Source: NVTR01 sp965237505
GTDB taxonomy: Bacteria > Pseudomonadota > Alphaproteobacteria > Rhodobacterales > Rhodobacteraceae
Reading direction: 5' to 3'
Length of the DNA stretch: 64,000 nt
Assembly (NCBI GenBank): GCA_965237505.1
Contig: CBDEFR010000009.1
Location: 372,001 to 436,000 of the forward strand
Shown here: in pieces, positions 1 through 8,548 of the stretch
How the letters are laid out: the number at the start of each line of letters is the position of its first letter
Numbering within the stretch: the first letter of the stretch is position 1
Notes under the pieces: model-generated
What the model saw: the letters and a program-made list of their open reading frames with translations, nothing else
Told to the model about the DNA's origin: nothing
The model's database searches: none
Made by a program: the position numbers and the translations under genes

Positions 1-239
1 TCGTAGCGCTGCGAGATGATCTCGAAGAGAAGCTCGGCCCCGGTCTTGCTCAGTGGCACAAAACCCAGTTCATCAATGATCAGCAGATCCTGGCTGACCA
101 GTTGTTTCTGCAAGCGCTGCAGGCGGCGTTCGTCGACGGCCTCGATGAGTTCATGGACGAGAGCAGCGGCAGTGGTGAAGCGTACTTTCCTGCCCTTCTG
201 GCAGGCCGCCAGACCCAATCCCAGGGCGATATGAGTTTT
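1..239 (-). pseudogene. istB: IstB-like ATPase fragment (IS21 helper), truncated at both ends
   Basis: Read on the minus strand, this stretch stays open and encodes the middle of an IS21-family IstB transposition helper ATPase. The last residues of the Walker A loop (KTHIALGLGLAAC) are followed by the Walker B stretch LLIIDELGFVPLS and by GAELLFEIISQRYE. The reading frame enters from beyond the left edge and is cut within the Walker A codons by the IS630 element that starts at 240. The upstream half of istB and the partner istA are not on the other side of the insertion, so this is a remnant rather than a simply interrupted gene. IstB normally loads the IstA transposase; this fragment cannot bind ATP. 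Confidence 0.85.
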
Positions 240-1400
240 ATACCAACGGCCCCCAGATTTGACTCAAGGGGATTCCCACGAGCGGCGTGATCTGATTCAG
301 TGGCATCAAGGCAAGGGAGGCTTTGATGGCAGTAAGGATTACGCGAAAAGACAAGTCCGCAGGCGAGCTTCGCCAGGAAGCGGCGCGGTGCCGGGATGGG
401 AAAGCAGCGCGACGGATGTTGGCGATTGCCCTGGTTCTGGATGGGGTTGACCGCAAGACGGCGGCAGAAAACTGCGGCATGGATCGGCAGACGCTGCGGG
501 ATTGGGCCCACCGTTACAATGCGGAGGGCGTGTCGGGCCTGTTCAACCGTCGCCCGCCGGATCCACCCTGTCTGCTGAGCGCGGCACAGAAGGAGGAGTT
601 GGCGGAAATGGTTCGGGCGGGTCCCGACCCCGAAACCGATGGGGTTGTGCGCTGGCGGCGCATTGATCTGAAACGCAAGATCGAAGAGCGCTTCGGCGTC
701 ACCATGCATGAGCGAACTGTTGGCAAACAATTGGCAAGCCTGGGCTTTCGGCGTCTGTCGGTGCGCCCGCAGCATCCGAAATCCGACCCGGATGCACAGG
801 AGGCTTTTAAAAAAACTTCGCCGCAGAGGTAGAAGCAGCCTTGCCGGAAACAGCCCGCAGCAAGCCCCTGGAGATATGATTTCAGGATGAAGCGCGGGTT
901 GGCCAGCAGGGCACGCTCACCCGTATCTGGGCCGAGCGTGGAACACGCCCCCGTGCCCCGCGCGACACCCGCTATATCTGGAGCTACATTTTCGGCGCCG
1001 TCTGCCCGGAACGGGCTGAAGCGGCCGCTCTGATCATGCCACATGCCGACACACAGGCCATGAGCGCGCATCTCGCCGAGATCGCTAAAACCGTCGCATC
1101 GGGCGCACATGCCCTTCTCATTCTGGATGGCGCTGGCTGGCACGGTTCGGCAGAGCTGGAGGTACCCGACAACATCACCCTGCTCAAACTCCCGCCCTAT
1201 TCCCCTGAACTCAACCCGATGGAAAATGTGTGGGCTTATCTGCGTGCCAACAAGCTCGCCATATCCGTCTTCGACAATTATGAGCAGATCGTCGACAGGT
1301 GTTGCGAAGCATGGAACTTCTTTGCAAACGACAAAACCGCAATCACGTCAATCACTACCAGACAATGGGCCAAAACGGTCAATGACTAGGGCCGTTGGTA
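240..1400 (+). mobile_element. IS630-family element, copy 1
   Basis: The ends are inverted repeats (ATACCAACGGCC at the left, GGCCGTTGGTA at the right). The element carries a two-frame IS630 transposase. It is almost identical to the inverted copy at 21062-22222 and has the same length. IS630 elements duplicate a TA target; a TA follows the right end at 1401-1402, but none precedes the left end. The left flank is istB and the right flank is an unrelated radical SAM gene. I infer that DNA next to this copy was deleted or rearranged after insertion. Confidence 0.9.
323..1389 (+). pseudogene. IS630 transposase, copy 1 (frameshift-fused ORF, nonsense mutation in second half)
   Basis: ORF A (323-832) holds an N-terminal helix-turn-helix (CGMDRQTLRDWAHRYN). 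ORF B, ending at 1389, holds the DDE catalytic half with FQDEARVG, LILDGAGWHG and SPELNPMENVW. The frames meet at a run of seven A (809-815). A -1 slip there reads through to NFAAEVEAALPE, the usual programmed frameshift or transcriptional slippage of this family. In this copy the tryptophan codon just before FQDE has become TGA (877-879); copy 2 keeps TGG. Even a successful frameshift would therefore stop before the first catalytic Asp, so this copy probably moves only with help from another copy. Confidence 0.85.
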
Positions 1401-2492
1401 TAAGAATGATTCTTTTGTTTCTCCGGGCATACACAGGATCAACTCGCCATATGACTGCATTCCTTGGGAATGCAGCTCCGCTTGGACTTTAGTATAGGTT
1501 TCCAGGCTAATATTTTGGCGCTTAATGTTTTTGAGAACCACCGGATTCAAGGATTGGACGGATGACGTCATCGGCAAGCGGCCCTTGGCTTTGCGCATAA
1601 CTTTGATAATTCGATCACCTTTGTTTTTACCGGTGGTGGTGCGTATGTATTTTGGCCAATCATAGCGCTCCATGAGTTGCCCAAGGTAATCAGCGACCTC
1701 CTCGTCCTGCAGGTACATGCCAAAATTGTCGTCGGCGAAACACAATGGACTAGAGGGAGCGATACGCGCGACAATGTAGTCCAAGTCCGCCTTGACACGT
1801 TCAAATGAGTGCCGAAACACCTTGGAATTCGATTTTACAGCCGAATTGCAGAAGGTGCAGGTGAATGGGCAGCCCCGCGCAAGCTGCATTAGAGCGAACA
1901 GGCCGGTATGAAAAAATTTGTCCATGTATCCGGCTAAATATGGCGAAGGTATCTCGTCCAGATCCCGCATGCGAGGAACGTCCGCGCCACGGACCACATC
2001 GCCCGTCTTTGGATCTGCCCAAATTGTGCCGTCAATTGCCTGTTCAAACATTCCTTCGCGCCGGGTCCCAACATCTAAATATCGCTGAATGGTGTTCAAA
2101 AACGCCCGCTCGCCCTCGTAGGTTGGCCCACGGACATGGATGTCGATCTGCGGCATGTTGCGAATCCAGTCGTCCTGTTTGGCGTCAGTCAGCGGGAAAT
2201 TTGGCCCGCCCATCATAGTTAGGACAGCACGGTTTCTGGATTTTACATATTTTGCGAATGAGACAGCCAGGTGGTGGTTCCAAGAGTAGCTGGAAAACCC
2301 TATCGCCGCCGGCAACTCCTTGCCCAGCGCTGCCACTAGTTCCAGCGGGTCTCGAAATATTTCGAACACCACTGGTTCCTTCGCCTGGGCATATTCAGCA
2401 CCGTATGTGGCCAGATTGCCTATGCCCAAAGGATAAGTATCCGACGTTTCGGTAACTAGATTATGGCCGAGATCTGCAAGGTAAACCTTCAT
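1401..2492 (-). pseudogene. B12-binding radical SAM protein, C-terminus removed by IS630
   Basis: The N-terminal part begins MKVYLADLGHN and looks like the cobalamin-binding Rossmann domain of B12-dependent radical SAM enzymes. It is followed by a radical SAM core with the 4Fe-4S cluster motif CPFTCTFC at about residues 215-222, then FADDNFGMY and an ELILCMPGET-type segment. The frame runs into the IS630 right end and stops at 1386, so the last part of the TIM barrel and any C-terminal domain are missing. The start at 2492 follows a G-rich stretch; the frame remains open upstream to 2696, but that part does not look conserved. The substrate cannot be told. Relatives include methylases and ring-forming enzymes. 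Confidence 0.7.
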
Positions 2493-2723
2493 GAAATAAC
2501 CGCGTTTGCCCCCAAATTTCGCGCTGCAAAACTCTGGCTCGCCGTCCAATACTAACAGATTTGCCAGTTGATTACATACAATCGAAGCGTTCTGCTTGCA
2601 ATTCTCAGATAAAAATGTCGCGGCACCGACGACAATCAAACCAATTGCAAGTGATTGGGTAGCCGGTGCCAGTTGCTTTTTTCGGTTTGGTGACACCTTT
2701 GATCATGTTTTGCGCCCTCGGAC

Positions 2724-3416
2724 TCAGATAACAATCGCTTTCAGCACCTCCGGCTCGATCACATCCACCCCTGGCAGCGCCGCCTTCAGGGCGTCGGCAT
2801 TTTGCTCCAGCAACGGAAACGTGCGATAATGACAAGGTATTACTGTCTTGAAATCAAAGAATGTTTTCGCTGCATACCCGGCCCGCGCCATGTCCATGGT
2901 GAAATGCCCTCCGGTGCACAGGATGCCAATGTCAGGACCGTGTAAGTCATCGAAAACCTTCATGTCTGCCATCACGTCAGTGTCGCCGGAAAAATAGATC
3001 GTGTGTCCCTCACCTGCGATCATGAACCCGGCTTCCGACCCGGTGTAAAGCGGTCCTTGGTCAAGCGAGATTGACGACGAATGCACGGCATTCACCAATG
3101 TCACACGCACATCGCCCAAGGCTACTGTGCCGCCCTTGTTGAACCCAATTGCACGAACGTCCAGAGTGGCCTCCCACCAGCTCATCAGGTCATAAATGCC
3201 GACCAATGGAACATCTAATTCCATCGTTAAATCAAGGGCATCGCCGGAATGATCGCCGTGCCCGTGGCTGATCAGAATGTGGCTTGCCCCGGCGATCGCC
3301 TCATCCCGCCGTTCCTCTGGAAACATCGGATTACCGCTCAGCCAGGGATCGACCAGCAACACCTGATCGCCAATTTCAATGCGAAATCCGGAATGCCCAA
3401 GCCAGGTGATTTTCAT
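2724..3416 (-). CDS. Metal-dependent hydrolase, UPF0173 family (metallo-beta-lactamase fold)
   Basis: This 230-residue protein starts MKITWLGHSGFRIE and has the di-metal motif HGHGDH near residue 52, a second histidine in NAVHSSS, GDTD (a metal-bridging Asp) and a late histidine in CHYRTFP. These are the conserved points of the small UPF0173 metallo-beta-lactamase-fold hydrolases. Length is normal for the family. The biological substrate of the family is unknown. The gene is divergent from gatC with about 115 bp between them. Confidence 0.85.
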   Translation of the reverse strand: MKITWLGHSGFRIEIGDQVLLVDPWLSGNPMFPEERRDEAIAGASHILISHGHGDHSGDALDLTMELDVPLVGIYDLMSWWEATLDVRAIGFNKGGTVALGDVRVTLVNAVHSSSISLDQGPLYTGSEAGFMIAGEGHTIYFSGDTDVMADMKVFDDLHGPDIGILCTGGHFTMDMARAGYAAKTFFDFKTVIPCHYRTFPLLEQNADALKAALPGVDVIEPEVLKAIVI

Positions 3417-3532
3417 GATTTTATCCCCTAATTCGTTGCGCTGTCTGCCCCACCATCTTGATTACATCACACGCTTGCGTGCCAGCCACCAGAGCGCTAA
3501 ACGACAGCCTGATAAATGTTTAGAGAATTCCC

Positions 3533-3820
3533 ATGTCGATAGATACCAAAACCGCCGCCCACGTTGCCAAACTGGCCCGGATTAAGGTTGAGGAAAAAGA
3601 TCTTCCAGAATTGGCTAATGAATTCAATATCATCCTCGGTTTCATCGAGCAGCTTAACGAGGTGAATGTAGACGGGGTAGAGCCGATGGTGTCGGTCACG
3701 CCGATGCGCCTGAAACGCCGCAAGGACCAGGTGACGGACGGAGCCATGCAGGGAAAAGTGCTGTCCAACGCCCCAGATGCGCGCGAGGGGTTTTTCGCCG
3801 TTCCCAAGGTCGTCGAATAA
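3533..3820 (+). CDS. gatC: Asp-tRNA(Asn)/Glu-tRNA(Gln) amidotransferase subunit C
   Basis: A 95-residue protein with the GatC pattern: DTKTAAHVAKLARI at the N-terminus, a helical middle and the conserved end segment VTDGAMQGKVLSNAPD. GatC belts GatA and GatB together in the GatCAB complex, which amidates Glu-tRNA(Gln) or Asp-tRNA(Asn). The stop and the gatA start overlap in TAATG, indicating translational coupling. gatB is not adjacent, which is common in Rhodobacteraceae. Confidence 0.95.
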   Translation: MSIDTKTAAHVAKLARIKVEEKDLPELANEFNIILGFIEQLNEVNVDGVEPMVSVTPMRLKRRKDQVTDGAMQGKVLSNAPDAREGFFAVPKVVE

Positions 3821-5310
3821 TGGCCGACCTGAATTCTCTGACCATCGCGCAGGCGCGCGACATGCTGCGCGCGGGCGACATTACATCGACCGAGTTGACC
3901 TATGCTTGCCTGGCGGCGGTTGATGGATCAAGCGCACTGAACGCCTTCGTGCACCACACGCCCGAGATTGCGCTGACCCAGGCGAAGGCTGCCGACGAGC
4001 GTCTGCAAAGCGCTGACGATACCCCGTCAATGTGCGGTATCCCGCTGGGCATAAAAGACCTTTTCTGCACCAAAGGTGTGCCCAGTCAGGCCGCGTCCGG
4101 CATTCTGAATGGATTCAAACCGGAATATGAATCCACCGTCACGCAAAACCTGTTCGACGCCGGCGCGGTGATGCTGGGCAAGCTGAACATGGACGAGTTT
4201 GCCATGGGCAGCTCGAACGAAACCTCGACCTATGGCGATGTTGTCAACCCTTGGCGGCGCGGTCACGACGATAGCCCGCTGACACCGGGCGGCTCTTCTG
4301 GCGGCTCGGCGTGTGCGGTCGCGGCAGACCTTTGTCTTGCGGCCACCGGCACCGACACCGGCGGCTCGATCCGCCAACCCGCAGCGTTCACCGGCATTGT
4401 CGGGATCAAGCCCACCTACGGGCGCTGTTCAAGATGGGGCATCGTGGCGTTTGCATCTTCGCTGGATCAGGCCGGGCCATTGACCAAATCGGTGCGTGAC
4501 GCCGCGATCATGCTTGAAACCATGAGCGGACACGACGCCAAGGATTCAACCTCTGCCGACATTCCGGTTCCGAAATTTGAAGCCGCATTAAATGGCGACA
4601 TCAAGGGCAAAAAGATAGGCATTCCAAAGGAATACCGGATCGAGGGATTGCCCGTAGAGATCGAACAACTTTGGGCCGGTGGCATCGCCATGTTGCGCGA
4701 CGCAGGCGCTGAAATCATCGACATATCCCTGCCGCACACGAAATACGCGCTGCCCGCATATTATGTGATTGCACCGGCTGAGGCCTCCAGCAACTTGGCG
4801 CGCTATGACGGCGTTCGCTATGGCCACCGGGCCAAGCTGGGCCAGGGTGACGGCATCACCGAGATGTACGAAAAAACCCGCGCCGAAGGCTTTGGGCACG
4901 AGGTCCAGCGCCGCGTGATGATCGGCACCTACGTGTTGTCAGCGGGGTTTTATGACGCCTATTACAACCGCGCCCGCCGGGTGCGCGCGCTGATAAAGAA
5001 AGACTTTGACGATGTGTTTGCGCACGGCATAGACGCGATCCTGACGCCGGCGACTCCGTCGGCGGCATTTAAGTTAGGAGAAATGGCAGACGCCGATCCG
5101 GTGCAGATGTATCTGAATGATGTTTTTACTGTCACCGTAAACCTGGCCGGCTTGCCGGGCATTTCGGTGCCAGCGGGCCTGGACAAGCAGGGCTTGCCGC
5201 TTGGACTGCAAATCATCGGGCGACCTTGGGAAGAGGGCGATTTGCTGAGCGTCGCCTATGCCCTTGAACGCGCCGCCGCATTTGTTTCCAAACCCGGAAA
5301 ATGGTGGTAA
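3820..5310 (+). CDS. gatA: Asp-tRNA(Asn)/Glu-tRNA(Gln) amidotransferase subunit A
   Basis: The full-length 496-residue amidase-signature protein hydrolyses glutamine and passes ammonia to GatB. The Ser-cisSer-Lys triad is visible: the lysine in GIKDLFCTKG, the cis-serine in GGSSGGSACAVA and the nucleophile serine in GTDTGGSIRQPAA. The C-terminal GLPGISVPAGL and LGLQIIGRPW match the family. It is coupled to gatC by a one-base overlap. The next ORF follows within 40 bp, so it may be cotranscribed. Confidence 0.97.
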   Translation: MADLNSLTIAQARDMLRAGDITSTELTYACLAAVDGSSALNAFVHHTPEIALTQAKAADERLQSADDTPSMCGIPLGIKDLFCTKGVPSQAASGILNGFKPEYESTVTQNLFDAGAVMLGKLNMDEFAMGSSNETSTYGDVVNPWRRGHDDSPLTPGGSSGGSACAVAADLCLAATGTDTGGSIRQPAAFTGIVGIKPTYGRCSRWGIVAFASSLDQAGPLTKSVRDAAIMLETMSGHDAKDSTSADIPVPKFEAALNGDIKGKKIGIPKEYRIEGLPVEIEQLWAGGIAMLRDAGAEIIDISLPHTKYALPAYYVIAPAEASSNLARYDGVRYGHRAKLGQGDGITEMYEKTRAEGFGHEVQRRVMIGTYVLSAGFYDAYYNRARRVRALIKKDFDDVFAHGIDAILTPATPSAAFKLGEMADADPVQMYLNDVFTVTVNLAGLPGISVPAGLDKQGLPLGLQIIGRPWEEGDLLSVAYALERAAAFVSKPGKWW

Positions 5311-5345
5311 AAATTGCCAAAATGAAACAGTTGAGGGTTCTGTCG

Positions 5346-6044
5346 ATGCGGTATTTGAGTCCAGCTATCATGGCGGTTGTTTTGGTTGCCTGCGCGCCGA
5401 CAGTGCCGGATTCGGTCGCCGGTGTTGGGTTTGAAAACTATTCCGACTATGAACTTGAGCGCGCGGCGCGCGAGAGTGCGCTTGCAGGCACATATCCAAT
5501 TGTCGCAAGCGACGAAATATCCGACGAAATCATCGAAACCGGTATTCCCGTGCCCACGACCAGCAGCACAGCCTCAAGCCAAATAAGTGTCGATGACCCG
5601 ACCCCACAAGCAAGTGTCGATAACCCGACCACACAAGTCATGGTCGATAACCCAACCATTTCGGATGAACAGAATTTTGATGCGGTTTCAGCACGAGAGA
5701 CGATTGAAAGTGATGCCGAACGCCTGGCAGCGCAAGCCCAAGCCTATCAAGTAATCCAACCAACCGCGCTTCCGACACGGCGTGGCGGGTCCGAGCCATC
5801 GATTGTCGAATTTGCCCTTGCGACGACGAACCTTGTCGGTCAGGGCATCTACCGCCGTTCGATCATCGGCGCCCAGAGTCGTTTCAACCGAAACTGCGCC
5901 AAATATCTGTCTTCTGACATGGCGCAGGCTGACTTTCTGAAACTCGGTGGTCCGAAACGAGACCGCAAGGGGCTGGACCCGGACGGCGACGGATTTGCCT
6001 GTTATTGGGATCCTGCTCCGTTCCGGCAGGCGGTCCGAAACTAG
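5346..6044 (+). CDS. Putative lipoprotein with C-terminal excalibur domain
   Basis: The favoured start at 5346 gives MRYLSPAIMAVVLVAC, a signal peptide ending in a lipobox (LVAC), so the product should be lipid-anchored in the periplasm. The frame is open back to 5301, overlapping gatA; another Met lies at 5322. The middle is low in complexity and contains three copies of a nine-residue repeat. The C-terminus (NRNCAKYLSSDMAQADFLKL followed by DPDGDGFACYWDP) is an excalibur module: an Asp-rich calcium-binding loop plus two paired cysteines. Its stop TAG abuts the GTG start of the amidase gene, suggesting a joint role at the cell envelope. The exact function is unknown. Confidence 0.75.
   Translation: MRYLSPAIMAVVLVACAPTVPDSVAGVGFENYSDYELERAARESALAGTYPIVASDEISDEIIETGIPVPTTSSTASSQISVDDPTPQASVDNPTTQVMVDNPTISDEQNFDAVSARETIESDAERLAAQAQAYQVIQPTALPTRRGGSEPSIVEFALATTNLVGQGIYRRSIIGAQSRFNRNCAKYLSSDMAQADFLKLGGPKRDRKGLDPDGDGFACYWDPAPFRQAVRN
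5586..5666 (+). repeat. Three tandem 27-bp repeats inside the lipoprotein gene
   Basis: The units encode SVDDPTPQA, SVDNPTTQV and MVDNPTISD. Copies one and two differ at only a few bases, and the third is more diverged. The repeat is in frame, so a change in copy number would only alter the length of the linker between lipid anchor and excalibur module. Confidence 0.75.
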
Positions 6045-6743
6045 GTGAAAATCGTTTCGCATCCCTCGCCTAATTTTGGCGAGCGGCGTCTTGGCGCGAA
6101 CCCTGACCTGATTGTCCTGCATTACACGGCTATGCCCAGCGCAGAGGCAGCGATTGTCCGGCTTTGCAATCCTGATTGTGAGGTGTCGGCGCATTATCTG
6201 GTCTCGGCCACCGGCAATGTCATCCAGTTGGTCGATGAGGCCCAGCGTGCCTGGCACGCAGGTGACGGGTCATGGTGTGGCTGCAGCGACGTGAATTCGC
6301 GCTCGATTGGCATTGAATTGGCCAACGATGGATTTTCGCCTTTTCCCGCCGCTCAGGTGAACATATTGGAATCTTTGCTCGGCACAGTGATGGAACGATG
6401 GAAGATCCCGCCCGAGCGCGTAATCGGTCACTCGGACATGGCGCCGGGCCGCAAAAGTGATCCCGGCCAGCGATTTGATTGGCAAAGACTGGCGCTTGGT
6501 GGCCTGTCGGTGTGGCCACACGACAAGAAACGAGTGCCCCTTGCTGACGGGCGAACAGACGATTTTCTGCGCTTTGCGTCGGCATTTGGCTACTCACCGA
6601 GCGCCGCCCCCGATGCCCTTTTATCTGCGTTTCGCCGACGCTTTCGACCGTGGGCCAATGGCACTTTAGAGCCAATAGACATTGCGCTGATCCGTGACCT
6701 TGCGAATCGCTTCCCCGTTGACCAGACCGCCGTGAACACCTAA
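6045..6743 (+). CDS. N-acetylmuramoyl-L-alanine amidase, AmpD-like
   Basis: A 232-residue amidase_2 (PGRP-fold) protein with the zinc histidine in VLHYTAM, then SAHYLV, RSIGIELAN and the C-terminal zinc ligands in GHSDMAPGRKSDPG. A C-terminal extension with an FGY segment may be a peptidoglycan-binding domain. There is no signal peptide, so it is probably cytoplasmic and recycles anhydro-muropeptides like AmpD. The GTG start lies directly after the stop of the excalibur lipoprotein. A cell-wall amidase reaching the periplasm by another route is less likely. Confidence 0.85.
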   Translation: MKIVSHPSPNFGERRLGANPDLIVLHYTAMPSAEAAIVRLCNPDCEVSAHYLVSATGNVIQLVDEAQRAWHAGDGSWCGCSDVNSRSIGIELANDGFSPFPAAQVNILESLLGTVMERWKIPPERVIGHSDMAPGRKSDPGQRFDWQRLALGGLSVWPHDKKRVPLADGRTDDFLRFASAFGYSPSAAPDALLSAFRRRFRPWANGTLEPIDIALIRDLANRFPVDQTAVNT

Positions 6744-6753
6744 GTCACATCTC

Positions 6754-7165
6754 GCGCGGATGGCTGGATGATCGCGTCGCGGACCGGGTTCGCAACGAGG
6801 AAAGTCCGGACTCCATGAAACAATGGTGCCGGGTAACACCCGGCCGGGGCAACCCGAGGGAAAGCGCCACAGAGAACAGACTGCCGTCATTAGGCGGTAA
6901 CGGTGAAAAGGTGCGGTAAGAGCGCACCGCGGCTCTGGCAACAGAGCTGGCATGGCAAGCCCCGCCAGGAGCAATGCCAAATAGGGGCCTTACCGCGGGG
7001 CTGGTCCCCGCGCAAGCGGGGATACCGCCCGCAGGGTCGTTTCAGCCCATCAAGGCCCGGGTTGGCAGCTAAAGCGCGCCGGTGACGGCGCACGTAGATG
7101 AATGGTCATCCAGGGCCGCATTACGGTGCGACCCGGACAGAATCCGGCTTACAGGCCGTCCGCGC
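6754..7165 (+). ncRNA. rnpB: RNase P RNA (bacterial class A)
   Basis: The conserved catalytic core is present: GAGGAAAGTCCGGACTCCA near the 5' side, ACAGA and the GGTAA segments in the middle, and ACAGAATCCGGCTTA close to the 3' end. The ends were placed by the P1 helix: 6754-6764 pairs with 7155-7165 over 11 bp with one G-U. At about 412 nt it has the usual alphaproteobacterial size. It matures the 5' ends of tRNAs together with RnpA. It ends a few bases before the glyA stop codon, which converges on it. Confidence 0.95.
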
Positions 7166-7168
7166 ATA

Positions 7169-8434
7169 TTATGTCCTGTAGATCGGAAAACCTGCACACA
7201 GTTCCGCAACTTTGGTTTTACAGTCGGCAACGGTATCGCCAGAGTCGCCCTGAACCGCGGCCTCGATCAAATCAGCAATCACATTGCCAAGGGTTTCAAA
7301 TTCGCTCCCGCCCATACCGCGCGTGGTTGCCGCACCAACACCCAGTCGAAGACCAACCCATTCCGGTGGGCGCGGGCTGTCATTGGGAATCGCGTTTTTG
7401 TTGGATGTGATATTTGCCGCCTCTAACACCGCCTCGCCCTGTTGGCCGGTCAGCCGATAGGAAGACAGGTCCAGAAGCACCAAATGGGTATCGGTGCCGC
7501 CCGACACCAGACGTATCCCTCGGGTCTGCAACGTATCCGCTAATGTGGATGCGTTAGCCTTGACCTGTGCCCCGTAGACCTTGAAATCATCGCTCAACGC
7601 CTCGCCCAGACATACCGCCTTGGCGGCAATCACTTGGGTGTGGATCGAGCCCTGAACCCCCGGAAACACCGCCGATTGCAAGCGTCTAAACCAATCTGGG
7701 TTGTTGGTCAGGATCAGACCGCCGCGCGGACCGCGCAGGGTTTTGGTGGTGGTGCAGGTGACAATATCAGCATGGGGAAAGGGCGAGGTATGCACCCCCG
7801 CCGCGACCAGCCCGGCAATATGGGCCATATCCACATGCAGCCAGGCGCCGACCTTTTTAGCGATCGCGCCCATACGCTCAAAATCAATCTCGCGCGGATA
7901 GGCAGACCCCCCGGCGATCAGAAGTTTGGGTTTTATGTCTTCGGCCAACCGCTGCAGCGCATCATAGTCGATGACCTCGGTATTTGCGCTGACGCCGTAG
8001 TGGTGCGCTTCAAACCAACGGCCCGACAGGTTGGCGTTCAGCCCGTGGGACAGATGACCGCCAGCAGCCAGATCCAGCGCCAATGTTTTGTCACCGGGCG
8101 ACAGCAGCAAAAAGAACACCGCCAGATTGGCCTGACTGCCAGAATGGGGCTGCACATTGGCGTATTCGCAACCAAACAATTGTTTGGCGCGATCAATCGC
8201 CGCCTGTTCCACCACGTCGACAAACTGGCCGCCACCGTGAAATCGGTTGCCGGGATAGCCCTCCAGGGTTTTGTTAGTCATCTCGTGCCCCAGCGCGTCC
8301 AGAACCGCGCGGCTGACGATGTTTTCAGAGGCGATCAGTTCGATTTGGTTCTGTTGGCGTTGTTTTTCGCCTCTCAGGGCCTCTGCTATCAACGGGTCAG
8401 TGGTGGTAACTGACGCTTCAAACCGGGCGTTCAT
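7169..8434 (-). CDS. glyA: Serine hydroxymethyltransferase
   Basis: This PLP enzyme interconverts serine and glycine and supplies 5,10-methylene-tetrahydrofolate. Family signatures are visible: NKTLEGYPGNRFHGGG, VQPHSGSQAN, HVDMAHIAGLVAAG, and the PLP-lysine segment DIVTCTTTKTLRGPRGG. The start at 8434 (MNARFEASV) is preceded by CGGAGAT; an upstream extension to 8524 lacks conservation. The resulting 421 residues is the normal length. It is transcribed towards rnpB. Confidence 0.97.
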   Translation of the reverse strand: MNARFEASVTTTDPLIAEALRGEKQRQQNQIELIASENIVSRAVLDALGHEMTNKTLEGYPGNRFHGGGQFVDVVEQAAIDRAKQLFGCEYANVQPHSGSQANLAVFFLLLSPGDKTLALDLAAGGHLSHGLNANLSGRWFEAHHYGVSANTEVIDYDALQRLAEDIKPKLLIAGGSAYPREIDFERMGAIAKKVGAWLHVDMAHIAGLVAAGVHTSPFPHADIVTCTTTKTLRGPRGGLILTNNPDWFRRLQSAVFPGVQGSIHTQVIAAKAVCLGEALSDDFKVYGAQVKANASTLADTLQTRGIRLVSGGTDTHLVLLDLSSYRLTGQQGEAVLEAANITSNKNAIPNDSPRPPEWVGLRLGVGAATTRGMGGSEFETLGNVIADLIEAAVQGDSGDTVADCKTKVAELCAGFPIYRT

Positions 8435-8548
8435 GGCATATCTCCGAACATATTGTGCAGCCAGCGGCCCAAAAACCCGCGCGGCCGGTATGGGATTTTT
8501 TGTCAAAATCTGTTGAACATGCAAACCATATTTGGCGATATTCCCAGC

